Assembly: GCA_030448225.1 (NCBI GenBank)
Contig: JAUJNJ010000002.1
Coordinates: 1 to 64,000, forward strand
DNA: 64,000 bases
Direction of reading: 5' to 3'
Source: Phycisphaerae bacterium
Lineage (GTDB): Bacteria > Planctomycetota > Phycisphaerae > Tepidisphaerales > Tepidisphaeraceae
In this document: positions 33,670 through 44,308 of the stretch, in pieces
Layout: every line of letters begins with the position of its first letter
Position numbering within the stretch: position 1 is the stretch's first letter
Program-made: the position numbers and the translations under genes
Notes under the pieces: model-generated
Databases searched by the model: none
Seen by the model: the letters and a program-made list of their open reading frames with translations, nothing else
Told to the model about the DNA's origin: nothing

Positions 33670-34230
33670 GGCGTTCTTCGTCGGATCGCGTCGGGCTTCA
33701 GCGTAACGATGTCCGGCAAGTTCCGGTAGTAATTGTTGTAGTCCAGGCCGTACCCGATCACGAACTCGTCGGGGATCTCGAACCCGACGTAGTCCGCCCG
33801 CACGTCGCGGGCGGCCGGGCGGTCCTTATGGAGCAGCACGCAGACGCGCACGCTGGCCGCCCCACGGTCGCGCAGCACCTGACTGACGAGGCGGATCGTG
33901 CCGCCGCTGTCGAGGATGTCGTCCACGAGCACGACGTGCCGCCCGCGGAGGTCGCCGAGCTGCTGGCCGATCACCTGCGACCCCTGCGTGGTCGCGCAGC
34001 GCCGGGGTAGCTGCTGACGGTCAACAGGCCGATCTGCATCGCGATCGGGATCTGGCGGATCAGGTCGCCGCAGAAGATCATGCGCGCCGGTCAGCACCGG
34101 CACGATCGTGATCTCCGCCGGCCTCGCCGCCGCTCGCTGCATGGTCCTCGGTGATCCGGGCCGCCAGCTCGCGGACGCGGGCGGCGATGCGGTCGTGCGG
34201 AATCAGGATGCGGTCGATGTCGCCGAGCAT
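33666..34230 (-). CDS. hpt: Hypoxanthine phosphoribosyltransferase, frameshifted
   Basis: Salvages hypoxanthine/guanine with PRPP to IMP/GMP. The start MLGDIDRILIPHDRIAARVR leads into RELAARITEDHA; then ITIVPVLTGA, the segment MQIGLLTVSSY in another frame, and the PRPP loop HVVLVDDILDSGGTI, followed by VCVLLHKDRPAARDVRADYV and GFEIPDEFVIGYGLDYNNYY. This is the full HGPRT order. Two or three one-base shifts lie between 34000 and 34160. The stop at 33666 follows LKPDAIRRRTP, slightly longer than usual. Cytoplasmic. It overlaps the PH-domain gene start by a few bases. Confidence 0.9.
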
Positions 34231-34363
34231 CCGATAACTGTATCGGATGCGTGTGGCCCGGAGAAGCAACGGCCGCGGGCTTACAAAGACGGGTCGGCGG
34301 TCTAACCCCCGACGCCCGGGTGGCTTGTTACGATTGGACGCCGGCGCTGCCGGCGTCGCCGCG

Positions 34364-36099
34364 ATGAGCAGATACACGACGATGCCGTCCGACCTTCCCG
34401 ACCGTCCCGCGCCTGGCCCGGCCGCGCGCTCGCGTACGACGCGCCGCTCCCGCCCCGGCGGTGGGGCATGGGGGACTGGCTCTGGTTCCTCGGCAAGAAC
34501 GTGATCGGCTGGGTGTTGATCCTGTGGCCGCCCTGCTGCTCGGCCCCGCGATCCCGGGCCCGGGCGGCATCCCGCTGTTCCTGATCGGCTTCGGGCTCGT
34601 CACGTTCCCGGGCAAGCCGCGCGATCACCGCCCGCGTGCTGCGCGGCCGGCCGGTCGTGCGCGAGGGGAAGGCCTACCGGCGCGGGCGCGCGGGGGCAAG
34701 CGTTCGCGCGCTGATCGTCCCCTCGCGCTGCTCGCCTTCCTCATCGTCAAGCGGTATGTCGCGCGGGTCGAGACCTTCCCGCAGGCCCTGATGTACGGCG
34801 GCATCTACGCCGCGCGGGCGCTCGTCACGTGGATCGCGGCCCGCCACGCCGACGGGTTGTTCAACCGCGCGTGCTCGTCCCGAAGATTCGCCACCGTAGA
34901 TCGGCCGTGGATGCGCGCTACCGCGGCATCGACCTGCTGCCCCCGCCGGCGCAGCGGTTCCTCCACCCCGGCGGCCCGGTCGTCGCCAGCGAGCCGGACG
35001 CGGAGATCCTGGAGATCGACGAGCGCACCAGCGTCGCCTCGTGCATGGGTGGGGATCGCCAAGCCGTGGCTGAAGCGGCTGGCGACGATCGGGCTGACGG
35101 TCTTGATCTTCGTCTGGATGTTCGCCAGGGCGAAGCGGCCTGGCCGGCCGTGCGCGACGTGCTCGAGACGAGCGGCCTGCACTTCCTGATCGCCGCCGCG
35201 ATGTTCTCGGTCTTCCTGTTCGCGTTCCGCGCTGGTCGACCTGTGGATCTCGCGGCTTCGGCTATCGCGTGCCGGCGGCGGCGGCGACGCGGATCTGGTC
35301 GACGTCGGAGCTCGCCCGCTACGTGCCGGGCGTGATCTGGCAGGTGGTGGGCCGCGTGTACCTCCTCAAGCCGTACGGCGTGCGCGGCAGCGTCTGCACG
35401 ACGAGTCAGATCCTTGAACTGGCGATCTTCCTGCTCGCCAACGTGCTGCTGGCCGTGTCGTGCCTCGTCTGGCTCGGCGTCCGCACGTTCGACGAGACGG
35501 CCCGCCCATGGCTGTTCGGCGCGATGGCGCTCGTGCCGGTGCTGATCCTGCTGCTGCACCCGAAGGTCCTGTACCGCCTCATCAACTTCGTGATGCGGCG
35601 GCTCGGCAAGCCGCCGATCAGCGACCGGATGGGCTTCCGCATCCTCGCCGGGCTGTTGCTCTGGACGATGATCGGGCTGGCGTGGCAGAGCCTGGCGATC
35701 TGGTTCCTCGTCCACGAGCCGCTCGACCTGCCGCTGCGCAAGTGGTGGGTGGTGGCCGGCGCCTACTCGCTGGCGTGGTGCGCGGGGTTCCTGTCGGTCT
35801 TTTCCCCGGGCGGCTTGGGCGTGCGCGAGTTGGTGTTTATGGCGGCGATGCGCATCGCGCTGCCGCCGAAGGTGGCCGAGCAGATCGGCGACGCCTCGAC
35901 GCTCGCCGGCCTGCTGGCGTTCCTCAGCGTGCTGCTGCGCCTCTGGGCGACGGCCGGCGAACTGCTGCTCGCGGGCGTCGCGTACCTGCTCGACCTCAAG
36001 GGCGCGTTGCGCGGCGGATCGATGAAGCTCCCCGGCGGCACGCCCGACGAGGACGACCCCGTCAGCGGCACTCACCCAACCGCGGGCGGCGCAACGTAG
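34364..36099 (+). CDS. PGPGW-type plus LPG-synthase-type (UPF0104) membrane protein, frameshifted
   Basis: Read as one gene of about 575 residues. The N-terminal part carries NVIGWVLI and GPGGIPLFLIGFGLVTFPGK, the PGPGW transmembrane signature, then VREGKAYRRGR. The C-terminal part, from about 35050, is a multi-helix LPG_synthase_TM/UPF0104 domain of the MprF/AglD flippase type: WLKRLATIGLTVLIFVWMF, STSELARYVPGVIWQVVGRV, SPGGLGVRELVFMAAMRIAL and a DUF-like tail DLKGALRGGSMKLPGGTPDE. The last 800 bases are clean; about six shifts precede them. It could instead be two adjacent genes whose boundary is hidden by the shifts, so the fusion is not proven. Possible role: lipid flipping or modification. 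Confidence 0.7.
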
Positions 36100-36205
36100 A
36101 CGCAGAACCTACCTGAAACCGCGTCCCCGCTTCTCGCCTCGGCGTCGCAAGAGGGGACACTCCCAGTCTTTGCGACCCTCGATCCAAAAGAATGGAAACG
36201 AAACG

Positions 36206-36227
36206 CCCACGGTGCTTGCACCGTGGG
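36206..36227. repeat. Perfect hairpin cccacggtgc-tt-gcaccgtggg
   Basis: A ten-pair perfect palindrome with a two-base loop, 107 bases after the stop of the membrane-protein gene. No T-run follows, so it may be a dispersed palindromic repeat; a terminator role is possible. Confidence 0.75.
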
Positions 36228-36306
36228 ATCCGACGTATCGCGCAACAGAAGGTCCCCATCAATCCTTCCATCACATAGTAAGAGCTGCGGAGCGGCCTGC
36301 GTGCGA

Positions 36307-36510
36307 TCAGAGACGCCGAACCCACAGCCGGCTCGGCGGGCAGGGCGGCAGCGCCTGCGGGCGGATCGTCAGGAAGTACATCAGGCAGGCGCCAGCCAGA
36401 CGGCCAGCACCGCGCTGGCCTCGCGGAAGAGCGTCCGCTGCGGCTTGAGCTGGCTCGAACGCCGCCGGCGCATCGGGCGGCGCGGCGGCGACCGCGGCCG
36501 CCGCGCGGGC
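36307..36510 (-). CDS. Small single-helix membrane protein, one frameshift
   Basis: A basic N-terminal part (RRRRSSQLKPQRTLFREA) leads into SAVLAVWLA in one frame and, after removal of one base near 36395, CLMYFLTIRPQALPPCPPSR in the next, giving a single membrane helix flanked by charged residues. Start not fixed. No recognised family. It lies downstream of the TIGR04138-like gene on the same strand. Confidence 0.4.
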   Translation of the reverse strand, partial: ARAAAAVAAAPPDAPAAFEPAQAAADALPRGQRGAGRLAGACLMYFLTIRPQALPPCPPSRLWVRRL

Positions 36511-36626
36511 AGGAGCGGGATCGTGCGGCAGGTTGCGTCGCGGGGTGGCAACCCTTCGCATAGGTCGGAATTCGTCGTGATTTTGCAGGGGACTAAAGGG
36601 CGTCGCAGAAATCCGGTACCCGGTCT

Positions 36627-36989
36627 CAAAAAGGCGGTGCGGAAGTCGAACACGTCCCTGAAGTCGTCGAGCGTGTCATTGTCGGTCTTCTGCGTCTGCT
36701 CGACCTCGACGAGCGCACGAACACGATCCGGCCGAAGTCGACGGTAGGTAGAGCGTGATGTTCCAGCGACGCAACACCGTGCGAGCAGAAAGCCCACTGC
36801 TGTGGCGCGTATTTGCCGCAGCCCCTCGCAAAGGCTGCTGCCCGGAAACGTGCCGGTTCGCCTTCGGCATGACTTCGGGCCGTGCAGGAGTTGGACGGTG
36901 TAGCTCAGGCCCTGCTGGATGAACTCGTAGGCCTCGGACGGGTACAGCCCGACGTCCGTCGCCAGTTCATGCAGGCTGAAAACCTTCAC
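36627..36989 (-). CDS. TIGR04138-like Planctomycetes/Verrucomicrobia protein, frameshifted
   Basis: Starts MKVFSLHELATDVGLYPSEA and continues YEFIQQGLSYTVQLLHGP, then in another frame MPKANRHVSGQQ, LCEGLRQ, WGLSARTVLRRWNIT, and finally IVFALVEVEQTQKTDNDTLD with DFRDVFDFRTAF. This order matches the lineage-restricted family of about 130-150 residues I know as TIGR04138 (function unknown). Three or four shifts are needed; a run of five As near 36629 marks the likely true stop. The clade restriction supports the assignment of this genome to the PVC group. Confidence 0.72.
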
Positions 36990-37264
36990 CTTCTTAGACG
37001 GCGAAGGGCATGAACCAGATTATAACATCTCCCCCAGCAACCCCGACAAGCAATTACCCAGTCATCGACGCCGCGAAAGAAGCTTGTTGGCCCCGCACCC
37101 CGGCTGCTCGTCGGCTCCGGTAGACGTGGTTGTGCTCGACCCGCTATTTTTAACGTAACGGCCGGCTCAGGGCTGCGTCCACTCGTACCGCAGCCATTGC
37201 TGCTTCTGGCGCGCGGTGGCTCCCAATGCGGCGGTCATTTGGCCAGCGGATAACGTCAAGCGGT

Positions 37265-38542
37265 TTAATGCGTCCGCCCGGCGTTCTGGATCTTCCACAG
37301 GTGTCCGTCGGTGCGGATGTAGATGGCGCTTCCCGCGGGCGCCGGGGAAACAGCGATCGCTCGCCGGGAGTCGTTCTCCGCGAGCAGTTTGAACGTGGTA
37401 CCCGCGGCGACGACGTACCCGACGCCCGACTCGTTCTGGAAGTAGACGCCCCCTCGGCCGCGATCGGCGAGGCGGAGAAGGCGCGTCGAGACGCTCGGTC
37501 CAGTACACCTTGCCGGTCTTGGCGTCGACGCAGGTGGCGACGCCGCCGTCGGAGACGAAGTACAACTCGCCGCCGAGCGCCAGCATCGACGGCGTGGCCT
37601 GCCGCCCTTGCGGCGGGTCCAGGCGACATTCGTCTTCGTCGCATCGCCGGCCGCCCCCTTGGGGTTGATCGCGTAGACGACCGGCGTGTTGAAGCGGAAC
37701 TCACGAACAGCAGGCCGTGCGCGCGTAGACCGGGCGGGGACGACCGAGTAGCCGCCGCCGTAGTCGACGCGCCTTGAGGCTCGCGACCGGTCTCGAGGTC
37801 GTACCCGCCGACGAACCCGCTCGTCCGGGCTGATCGCCTGCGCGCCGTCCACCTCGATCGCCAGCGGCGTGCTGAACGAGAACGTGTTCTGCGCCGACGT
37901 CGCGCGCGGCGTCTTCCATTTCACGCGGCCGGTGCGGGCGTCGAGCGCGACGAGGAACGGGGTCGCTCGCGCCGTCGCACGAGAAAATCAGCGAGTCCCC
38001 ACCAGCGCCCGGCGACCCGCCGTTGCCGTGGACCGGTGAGAACCGCAGCGCCTCCTGCTTCCACACGATCTTGCCGTCGAGGCCGAGGGCGGCGGTGCCG
38101 AGGTAGCCGAAATGCGCGAAGAGGCGGTCGCGGTGACGATCGGGGTCGCGCTGGCGGGCGAGTTCTTCTTGTGGATCGACCGCAGCGCGGCGGCGTCCGG
38201 GCGGAAGACCTCGACGTCCCACAGGATCTGTCCCCCCGCCGCGTCGACGCACAGCGCGCGGAGCGACGTGGCGCCGTCGCCGGCGTCGACCGCCGTGGTG
38301 AGGTAGATCCGCCCGCCCGACAGCACCGGCGACGACCACCCGCTGCCGGGCACCCGCGTCTTCCACGCCACGTTCTTCGTCGCGCCCCACTCGACCGGCA
38401 CGCCCGTCGCCGACGACACGCCGTCGCCCGTCGGCCCGCGGAACTGCGGCCATTCCTCCGCCGCGGCCGAAGGGGGCGCCGCGGCGCCGAGCGCGACGAG
38501 CACGCCGAGAACGGCCAGGGTCTTCGATAAATTCATGTTCAT
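37265..38542 (-). CDS. Secreted PQQ/WD40-type beta-propeller protein, frameshifted
   Basis: Starts MNMNLSKTLAVLGVLVALGA with a signal cleaved near AAA. The body is a PQQ-like propeller of the outer-membrane BamB-like type common in planctomycetes: EEWPQFRGPTGDGVSSATGV, then KNVAWKTRVPGSGWSSPVLS then GGRIYLTT, RALCVDAAGGQILWDVEVF, RFSPVHGNGGSPALVGDSLI, VALDARTGRVKWKTPR, GDATKTNVAWTRRKG and CVDAKTGKVYWTERLD. It ends HLWKIQNAGRTH at 37265. About seven one-base shifts interrupt it. It probably binds or processes something in the periplasm; no enzymatic cofactor ligands can be proved here. Confidence 0.82.
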
Positions 38543-38739
38543 TCCTTTACGGGACTCCGGCCACACAACGGCTCCCCGCGCCGGCGGCGGCGCGACACCG
38601 TTCCTACCGTTTCCGCCGCCGGGCGTTATCTTCCTGCGACCGCTTTACCGATGGCACGCCCGCGCGGCCACGGCGGCGGCAGCGAATGCTACGGGCGGAC
38701 GGGCGCTGGCCGCCACCATCCGCATCAGGAGGGCTACGC

Positions 38740-39834
38740 ATGATGCACCGGCAGATGTGCCTCGCGATCCCCCTGCTGCTGTTGATTGCAGTGCTGCCGG
38801 CAAGCGCCGCTTCCGTTGTGGAGACCGTGGCCGGCACCGGGAAGAAGGGGTTCTCCGGCGACGCCGGCCCTGCGGGGGCGGCCCAGATCAACAACCCGTT
38901 CGGCCTCGTGCGGGGGCCCGATGGGGCGCTGTACGTGTGCGACACGGACAACCACCGCGTCCGCCGGATCGCCCGCGACGGCGTGATCTCGACCGTCGCC
39001 GGCAACGGCACCCGCGGCTACACGGGTGATGGCGGGCCCGCGCTGGCGGCGGCCATGAACGAGCCGTACGAGGTTCGGTTCGATTCGACCGGCCACCTGT
39101 TCGTCGTCGAGCGGATGAACCACGTCGTGCGGCGGATCGACGCCGAGACCGGCGTGATCTCCACCGTGGCCGGCACCGGCAAGGCGGGCTACGGCGGCGA
39201 CGGCGGGCCGGCCACCGCGGCGTCGATGAACGAGCCGCACAGCATCGGCTTTGACGCGCGCGGGAACTTGTACGTCTGCGACGTCCGGAACCACCGCGTC
39301 CGCCGGGTCGACGCCAAGACCGGCACGATCGCCACGTTCGCCGGCACCGGGAAGGCGGGACCGACCGCCGACGGCGCCGCCTTCGCCCGCGCGCCGCTCA
39401 ACGGGCCGCGGGCGATCGATTTCGACCGTCAGGGCCACCTGTGGCTCGCGCTGCGCGAGGGGAACGCCGTCTACCGGCTCGACCCAGACTCCGGCACGAT
39501 TCGCCACGCGGCCGGCACCGGAAAGAAAGGCTTCACCGGCGACGGCGGCCCCGCGCGGACCGCCACGCTCTCGGGCCCGAAGTGCGTGAGCGTGGGGCCG
39601 GACGGCAACGTCTACCTCGCCGACACCGAGAGCCACTCCATCCGCATGATCGACGTGAAGCGCGGCACGATCGAGCGCATCGCCGGCACCGGCCGCCGCG
39701 GCGACGGCCCCGACGGCGACCCGTTGCAGTGCAAGCTCGCCCGCCCGCACGGCGTATTCGTGGACGCCGACGGCTCGGTCTACATCGGCGACAGCGAGAA
39801 CCACCGCGTGCGGGTGGTCAGACGGGCGCAATAA
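38740..39834 (+). CDS. Secreted NHL-repeat beta-propeller protein
   Basis: A 364-residue intact protein. The ATG at 38740 follows aggaggg and gives MMHRQMCLAIPLLLLIAVLP, signal cleaved near ASA. The body is six similar blades of about 56 residues with the patterns VAGTGKKGFSGDAGPAGAAQ, ALYVCDTDNHRVRRIARDG and GNVYLADTESHSIRMIDVKR, typical of NHL propellers in planctomycetes. No catalytic motif; these are usually binding scaffolds. It is divergent from the PQQ-type propeller gene, with about 200 bases between. Confidence 0.92.
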   Translation: MMHRQMCLAIPLLLLIAVLPASAASVVETVAGTGKKGFSGDAGPAGAAQINNPFGLVRGPDGALYVCDTDNHRVRRIARDGVISTVAGNGTRGYTGDGGPALAAAMNEPYEVRFDSTGHLFVVERMNHVVRRIDAETGVISTVAGTGKAGYGGDGGPATAASMNEPHSIGFDARGNLYVCDVRNHRVRRVDAKTGTIATFAGTGKAGPTADGAAFARAPLNGPRAIDFDRQGHLWLALREGNAVYRLDPDSGTIRHAAGTGKKGFTGDGGPARTATLSGPKCVSVGPDGNVYLADTESHSIRMIDVKRGTIERIAGTGRRGDGPDGDPLQCKLARPHGVFVDADGSVYIGDSENHRVRVVRRAQ

Positions 39835-39940
39835 GGGTGGAGCCTCAGCGAGCAACCCGGTGCCGGGACGTCGTGTAGCAGTTCTCGACGACGGGATGGT
39901 TTAGTCGCAGCCGGCTGCCGCGAACACGCCGTTGATCCAA

Positions 39941-40587
39941 ATGCCGGCTAGCGTCGCTGCGATTCTTCAGGGCATCGTGCTGGGCCTCGGCGCCGCCGCG
40001 CCCATCGGGCCGGTGAACGTGGAGATCGCGCGGCGCACGCTCCGCGGCGGGTTCCGGCAAGGGTTGTTGCTCGGGTGCGGGGCGGTCACCGTCGACGTGG
40101 GCTACGCGATCCTCAGCAGCTTGAGCGTCCGCGGCCTCGCCGACCGCCCGGCCGTGGTGGTCCCGCTCACGGTTGCGGGGGCGGCGTTCCTCGCGTACCT
40201 CGGCGTCCAATCGCTCCGCGCCGCCCGGGCGGCGTGGCGCGTGGACCCGATGGGAAGTTCGGCCAACCAGGCGGGTGGCGGGCGCGGGGCGTACCTGACC
40301 GGCCTGCTGATGACGCTCCTGAACCCGATGACGCTCGCGTTCTGGTTCGTGGCCGTCCCCGCGACGCTCGGCGGGATTGACGAAGGGCGAGCGGGCCGCC
40401 TGCCGATGATCTGCGTGGGCGTTTTATCGGCACCCTCGCCTGGGTCGTCGCGTTCGCGGGACTCATGAGCCTCGCGGGCCGCCGCCGCCGCCCGGGGTGG
40501 CGGGCGGGGGCCGACGCCGCGGGCGGTGCGGCGCTCCTGTTCGTGGCGGCGGCGAGTCTGTGGAGTTTGGTGAAGCTGTTCCTATAA
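39941..40587 (+). CDS. LysE-family amino-acid exporter, one frameshift
   Basis: A membrane transporter of the LysE/RhtB superfamily. ATG at 39941 gives MPASVAAILQGIVLGLGAAA then PIGPVNVEIARRTLRGGFRQ, the signature first helix. Further helices are LLLGCGAVTVDVGYAILSSL and GLLMTLLNPMTLAFWFVAVP with its conserved NP motif. One T is missing in a short T-run near 40425; after correction the sequence reads FIGTLAWVVAFAGLMSLAG and ends LWSLVKLFL at 40587. About 215 residues, normal. Substrate unknown. Confidence 0.88.
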
Positions 40588-40620
40588 TGCCGCCGCTTCA
40601 CCAAGGGACGAGGTCATCTA

Positions 40621-42365
40621 TGAAAAAGTCGGGCGCTGGGAAGAGCAAGAAATTGGCTACGATGTCGGTGCTGACGCTGGCGGCGTGGGGCGCGGTCGGC
40701 TGCCAGAACGAGCCCGCGCCGTTCGACCCGCGGGCGATGCAGCGGCTAGAGCGCGACAACGCGAACACGGCCGACCTGCCGCCGAAGCGCGAACTGCCGC
40801 CGGACACGCTCGAGCCCGCGCGGCGCGAGGACTCGACCACCCGCCCCACCGCCGGCGACGCCGGTGACTACGTGCGCATGCCGCTCCGCGAGGTGATCCA
40901 GCGGGCCGTCGCGAACAACTCGCAGGTGAAGGTCGCCGGCTACGAGCCGGGCATCGAGGAGGCGCGGATCACCGAGGCCGAGGCGCGGTTCGACCCGAAC
41001 TTCTTCATCCGCGGGCAGTACGACAACCAGTTCGTCATCTCGCCCAACACGCAGAGCAGCATCTTCCCGACCGACCCGTTCAACCCGCAGAACTTCCGCA
41101 CGCTCTCGGGCGCGACCGGGCTGACGCAGCTGCTGGAGAACGGCGGCGAGATCTCCGCCGAGTTCCGCACGAGCCGCACCCAGCGCGACTTCGGCGCCGG
41201 CGCGGCCGACCCGACGGTCGACCCGTTCTACGCCAACGACCTGATCCTCCGCCTGAACCAGCCGCTGCTCCGCGACTTCGGCAGCGACATCAACCGGGCG
41301 CGGATCACGATCGCCCAGAACAACCAGCGGATCAGCCTCCTGGAGTTCCGCCAGCAGCTCGAGGAACTGCTCGCCAACGTCGAGGAGGCGTACTGGCAGC
41401 TCGTGCAGGCGCAGCGCGAGGTCGCGTATCAGAACGCGCTGCTGACCCGCACGATCGACACGTACAACATCCTGTACGAGCGGGCGCGCCAGGGCGTGGA
41501 CGTGTCGCGCATCCAGGTGTCGCTCGCCCGCCAGTCGACCGAGTCGCGCCGGGCCGTCCTCGGCCGGGCCCGCGCCCGCGTGCTGGACCTGTCGGCCCAG
41601 CTCAAGCGGCTGATGAACGACGCCGACTTCCCCGTCAGCGGCACGCAGGTCGTCCTGCCGGCGCACGGCGCGCTCGTCGAGCCGATCGAGTTCGACACGA
41701 AGGAGCAGGTCGACACCGCGCTGGAGAACCGCCCGGAGCTCGCCCAGCAGTTGGCGCGGATCGACTCGGCCCGCATCACCCAGCGCGTCGCGCGGAACAA
41801 CGAGCTGCCGCAGCTCAGCCTGACCGGCCAGCTCGACTTCCAGGGCGTCGGCGACGACGTCGGCGAGGCGCTCGACTCGCAGAACGACTTCGACTACGTC
41901 GGCTCCTCGATCGGCCTGGAGTTCCAGATCCCGATCGGCAACCGGGCGGCGCTGGCGATCTCCCGCCGCTCGCGCCTGCAGACGCTGCAGTCGATGGAGC
42001 AGTACCGCAACCTGATCGCCCAGGTGTCGCTCGACGTGGACATCGCGCTGCGCGAGATCGGGACGAGCTGGGACGAGATCGTCGACCGCCGGCGGGCCCG
42101 CCTGGCCGCCGAGGACGCGCTGGGCGCGATCCAGGAGCGCAAGAACGCCGGCGAGCCGCTGACGCCGACGTTCGGGCAGCTCGAGCTCGACACGCAGCAG
42201 CAGTTGACCAACGCCCAGGCCGAGGAGGCGGGCGCGATCAGCAACTACAACATCGCGATCAGCCGCCTCGAGCGGGCCAAGGGCACGCTCCTGCGGTACA
42301 ACAACGTGGTGATGGAAGAGCAGCCGCTCGAGCGCAGCGACGGTAGCCGCCGGCCTTCCGAGTGA
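40621..42365 (+). CDS. TolC-like outer membrane efflux lipoprotein
   Basis: A 581-residue intact protein. ATG at 40621 gives MKKSGAGKSKKLATMSVLTL and a lipobox (AAWGAVGCQNE). The mature protein has the paired outer-membrane efflux (OEP) domains: TEAEARFDPNFFIRGQYDNQ, NQPLLRDFGSDINRARITIA, LEELLANVEEAYWQLVQAQR, RARARVLDLSAQLKRLMNDA and AVALENRPELAQQ-like ALENRPELAQQLARIDSARI, with long helical segments typical of the periplasmic tunnel. It may partner an inner-membrane pump elsewhere. The following kinase gene begins about 150 bases later. Confidence 0.92.
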
Positions 42366-42517
42366 CCGATTTCGAGCCGCCGATCGCGAGGCGGGAGCCG
42401 AACCACACGCGGGAGATCGCGGCTCCCGCCTCCCGAGTTTTCACACTTTCGCGCCGGAAATGTGCCGGTTTTTGCACCCGCTTCTCGGAACTCTTGCGAC
42501 CCGCTAAGCTATCAGCC

Positions 42518-44300
42518 GTGCTGACGCTGCTGGTGTTACAAGGCCCCGACAAGGGCCGGCGGTTCGAACTGCCGGACGCGCCGACGCTCGTCGGCCGCGA
42601 CAGTCGTCAGCTCCCCCTCACCGACAACACGGTCAGCCGCCGGCACTGCGAGCTCGTGCCCGGCGAGGGCGACCAGTGGGTGCTGCGCGACCTGGGCAGC
42701 TCCAACGGCAGCTACGTCAACGGCATGCGGATCACCGGGCGGCACGCGGCTCAAGCTCGGCGACCAGGTCCGCGTCGGCCGCACGCTCATGGTCTTCGGC
42801 GCCCAGCCGGGGTGACCCGCGCCAGCGGCGGCAACGTGAACCTCGCCGGCGCCGAGAGCGGCATGGACAGCGCGATCATGCACACGGTGCAGTCGAGCGA
42901 CGACTCGATGGTGCTCGCCGTCCCCGAGCCGGCCGCGGCGGCGATGGCGAACCTGAAGATCCTCTACCAGCTCGGGGCGGCTCTGGGCAGCAGCTTCGAC
43001 GTCGACCAAGTGCTCGAGGTCGTGATGGACCTCGTGTTCGAGAACGTCAAGGCCGACCGCGGCATCATCCTGCTGCACGACGAGCGGCGCAACGAGCTGG
43101 AGCCGAAGGTCGTCCGCGTCCGCGACGAGTCCGACCGCCGCCCCGGCGCCGCCGCCGCCACGGCCGCGACCGGCCCGACGACGGCCAACGGCTCCGGCGC
43201 CCACGCTCGACGGCGACGGCAAGCCGCAGCCGGAGAAGATCCACGCGTCGCGGACGATCATCAACCACGTGATCGCGCACGGCGAGGGCGTGCTGTCGAG
43301 CAACGCGATGGCCGACCAGCGGTTCAGCAAGGGCAAGAGCGTGCACAACCTCGGCATCCGCTCGGCCCTGTGCGTGCCGATCAAGGCCCGCCGCCTCACG
43401 CCCCGCGCGCCGGGCGCGGCGGACGACGGGAAGGGGGACGAGATCGCGGGCGTGATCTACATCGACAGCTCGGTCCGCAACTACACCTACTCGCCCGAGC
43501 AGCTGCGCCTGCTGTCGGCGATCGGCATGCAGGCGGGCTTGGCGATCCAGAACGCGAAGCTCTACCAGGCCGGCCTCGCCGCCGAACGACTGGCCGCCAT
43601 CGGCGAGACGACGGCGGCGCTGTCGCACTCGATCAAGAACATCCTCCAGGCGCTGCGCGGCGGGGCCGACGTGGTCGAGATGGGGTTCCGCGCCAACAAC
43701 CTGCCGCAGGCGAACAAGGGGTGGCGGATCGTCGACCGGAACCTGACGAAGATCTACAACCTCACGATGAACCTCCTCGCCTACAGCCGCCCGCGCGAGC
43801 CGCTGCTGGAGATGGTCAACCCCAAGCTGCTCATCGAGGACTGCCTAGAGCTCGTGTCGGCCGCCGCCAACGAGAAGGGCGTGATGGTGGTCGCCGACGT
43901 CGACCAGTACCACCCGGCGATCCCGATGGACCCGTCCGGCCTGCACCAGGTGATCATGAACCTGCTGAGCAACGCGCTGGACGCGGTGCAGCCGCAGGGG
44001 GGGCTGATTCGGGTCGAGTGCCGCTACGACGGCGACAACCGCCAGTCGATGCTTGAGGTGATCGACAACGGCGCCGGCATCGAGCCGAGCATGATGAAGC
44101 ACATGTTCGAGCTGTTCCACTCCACCAAGGGCAACCGCGGGACCGGCATCGGGCTGGCCGTCGCGAAGAAGATCGTCGAGGAACACGAGGGCTCGATCAC
44201 CGTAAAGAGCGCCCCCGGCGAGGGCACGACCTTCACGATCCGCCTCCCCGTCTACCACGACAGCCTCCCCGACCCGAGCCAGACCCACGGGCCGCGGTAG
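42518..44300 (+). CDS. FHA-GAF sensor histidine kinase, frameshifted
   Basis: GTG start at 42518 (VLTLLVLQGPDKGRRFELPD). Residues about 1-100 are a forkhead-associated domain (LVGRDSRQLPLTDNTVSRRH then DLGSSNGSYVNG), which binds phosphothreonine. A GAF domain follows (ILYQLGAALGSSFDVDQVLE, ADRGIILLHDERRNELEPK, LGIRSALCVPI, IAGVIYIDSS). The kinase core has the phosphoacceptor in ETTAALSHSIKNILQALRGG, the N box NLLSNALDAVQPQGG and the G boxes DNGAGIEPSM and GTGIGLAVAKKIVEEHEGS. Out-of-frame passages occur at 42742-42808 (compensated) and one further shift near 43200. Intact length about 590 residues. No response regulator is adjacent. Confidence 0.88.
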
Positions 44301-44308
44301 CGGTTCTG

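Noticed and set aside
37167..37586. Extension of the PQQ-type propeller protein beyond 37265
   Set aside because: The frame ending at 37167 is reached only after a shift, and its last part has no propeller pattern; the stop at 37265 follows a natural ending.
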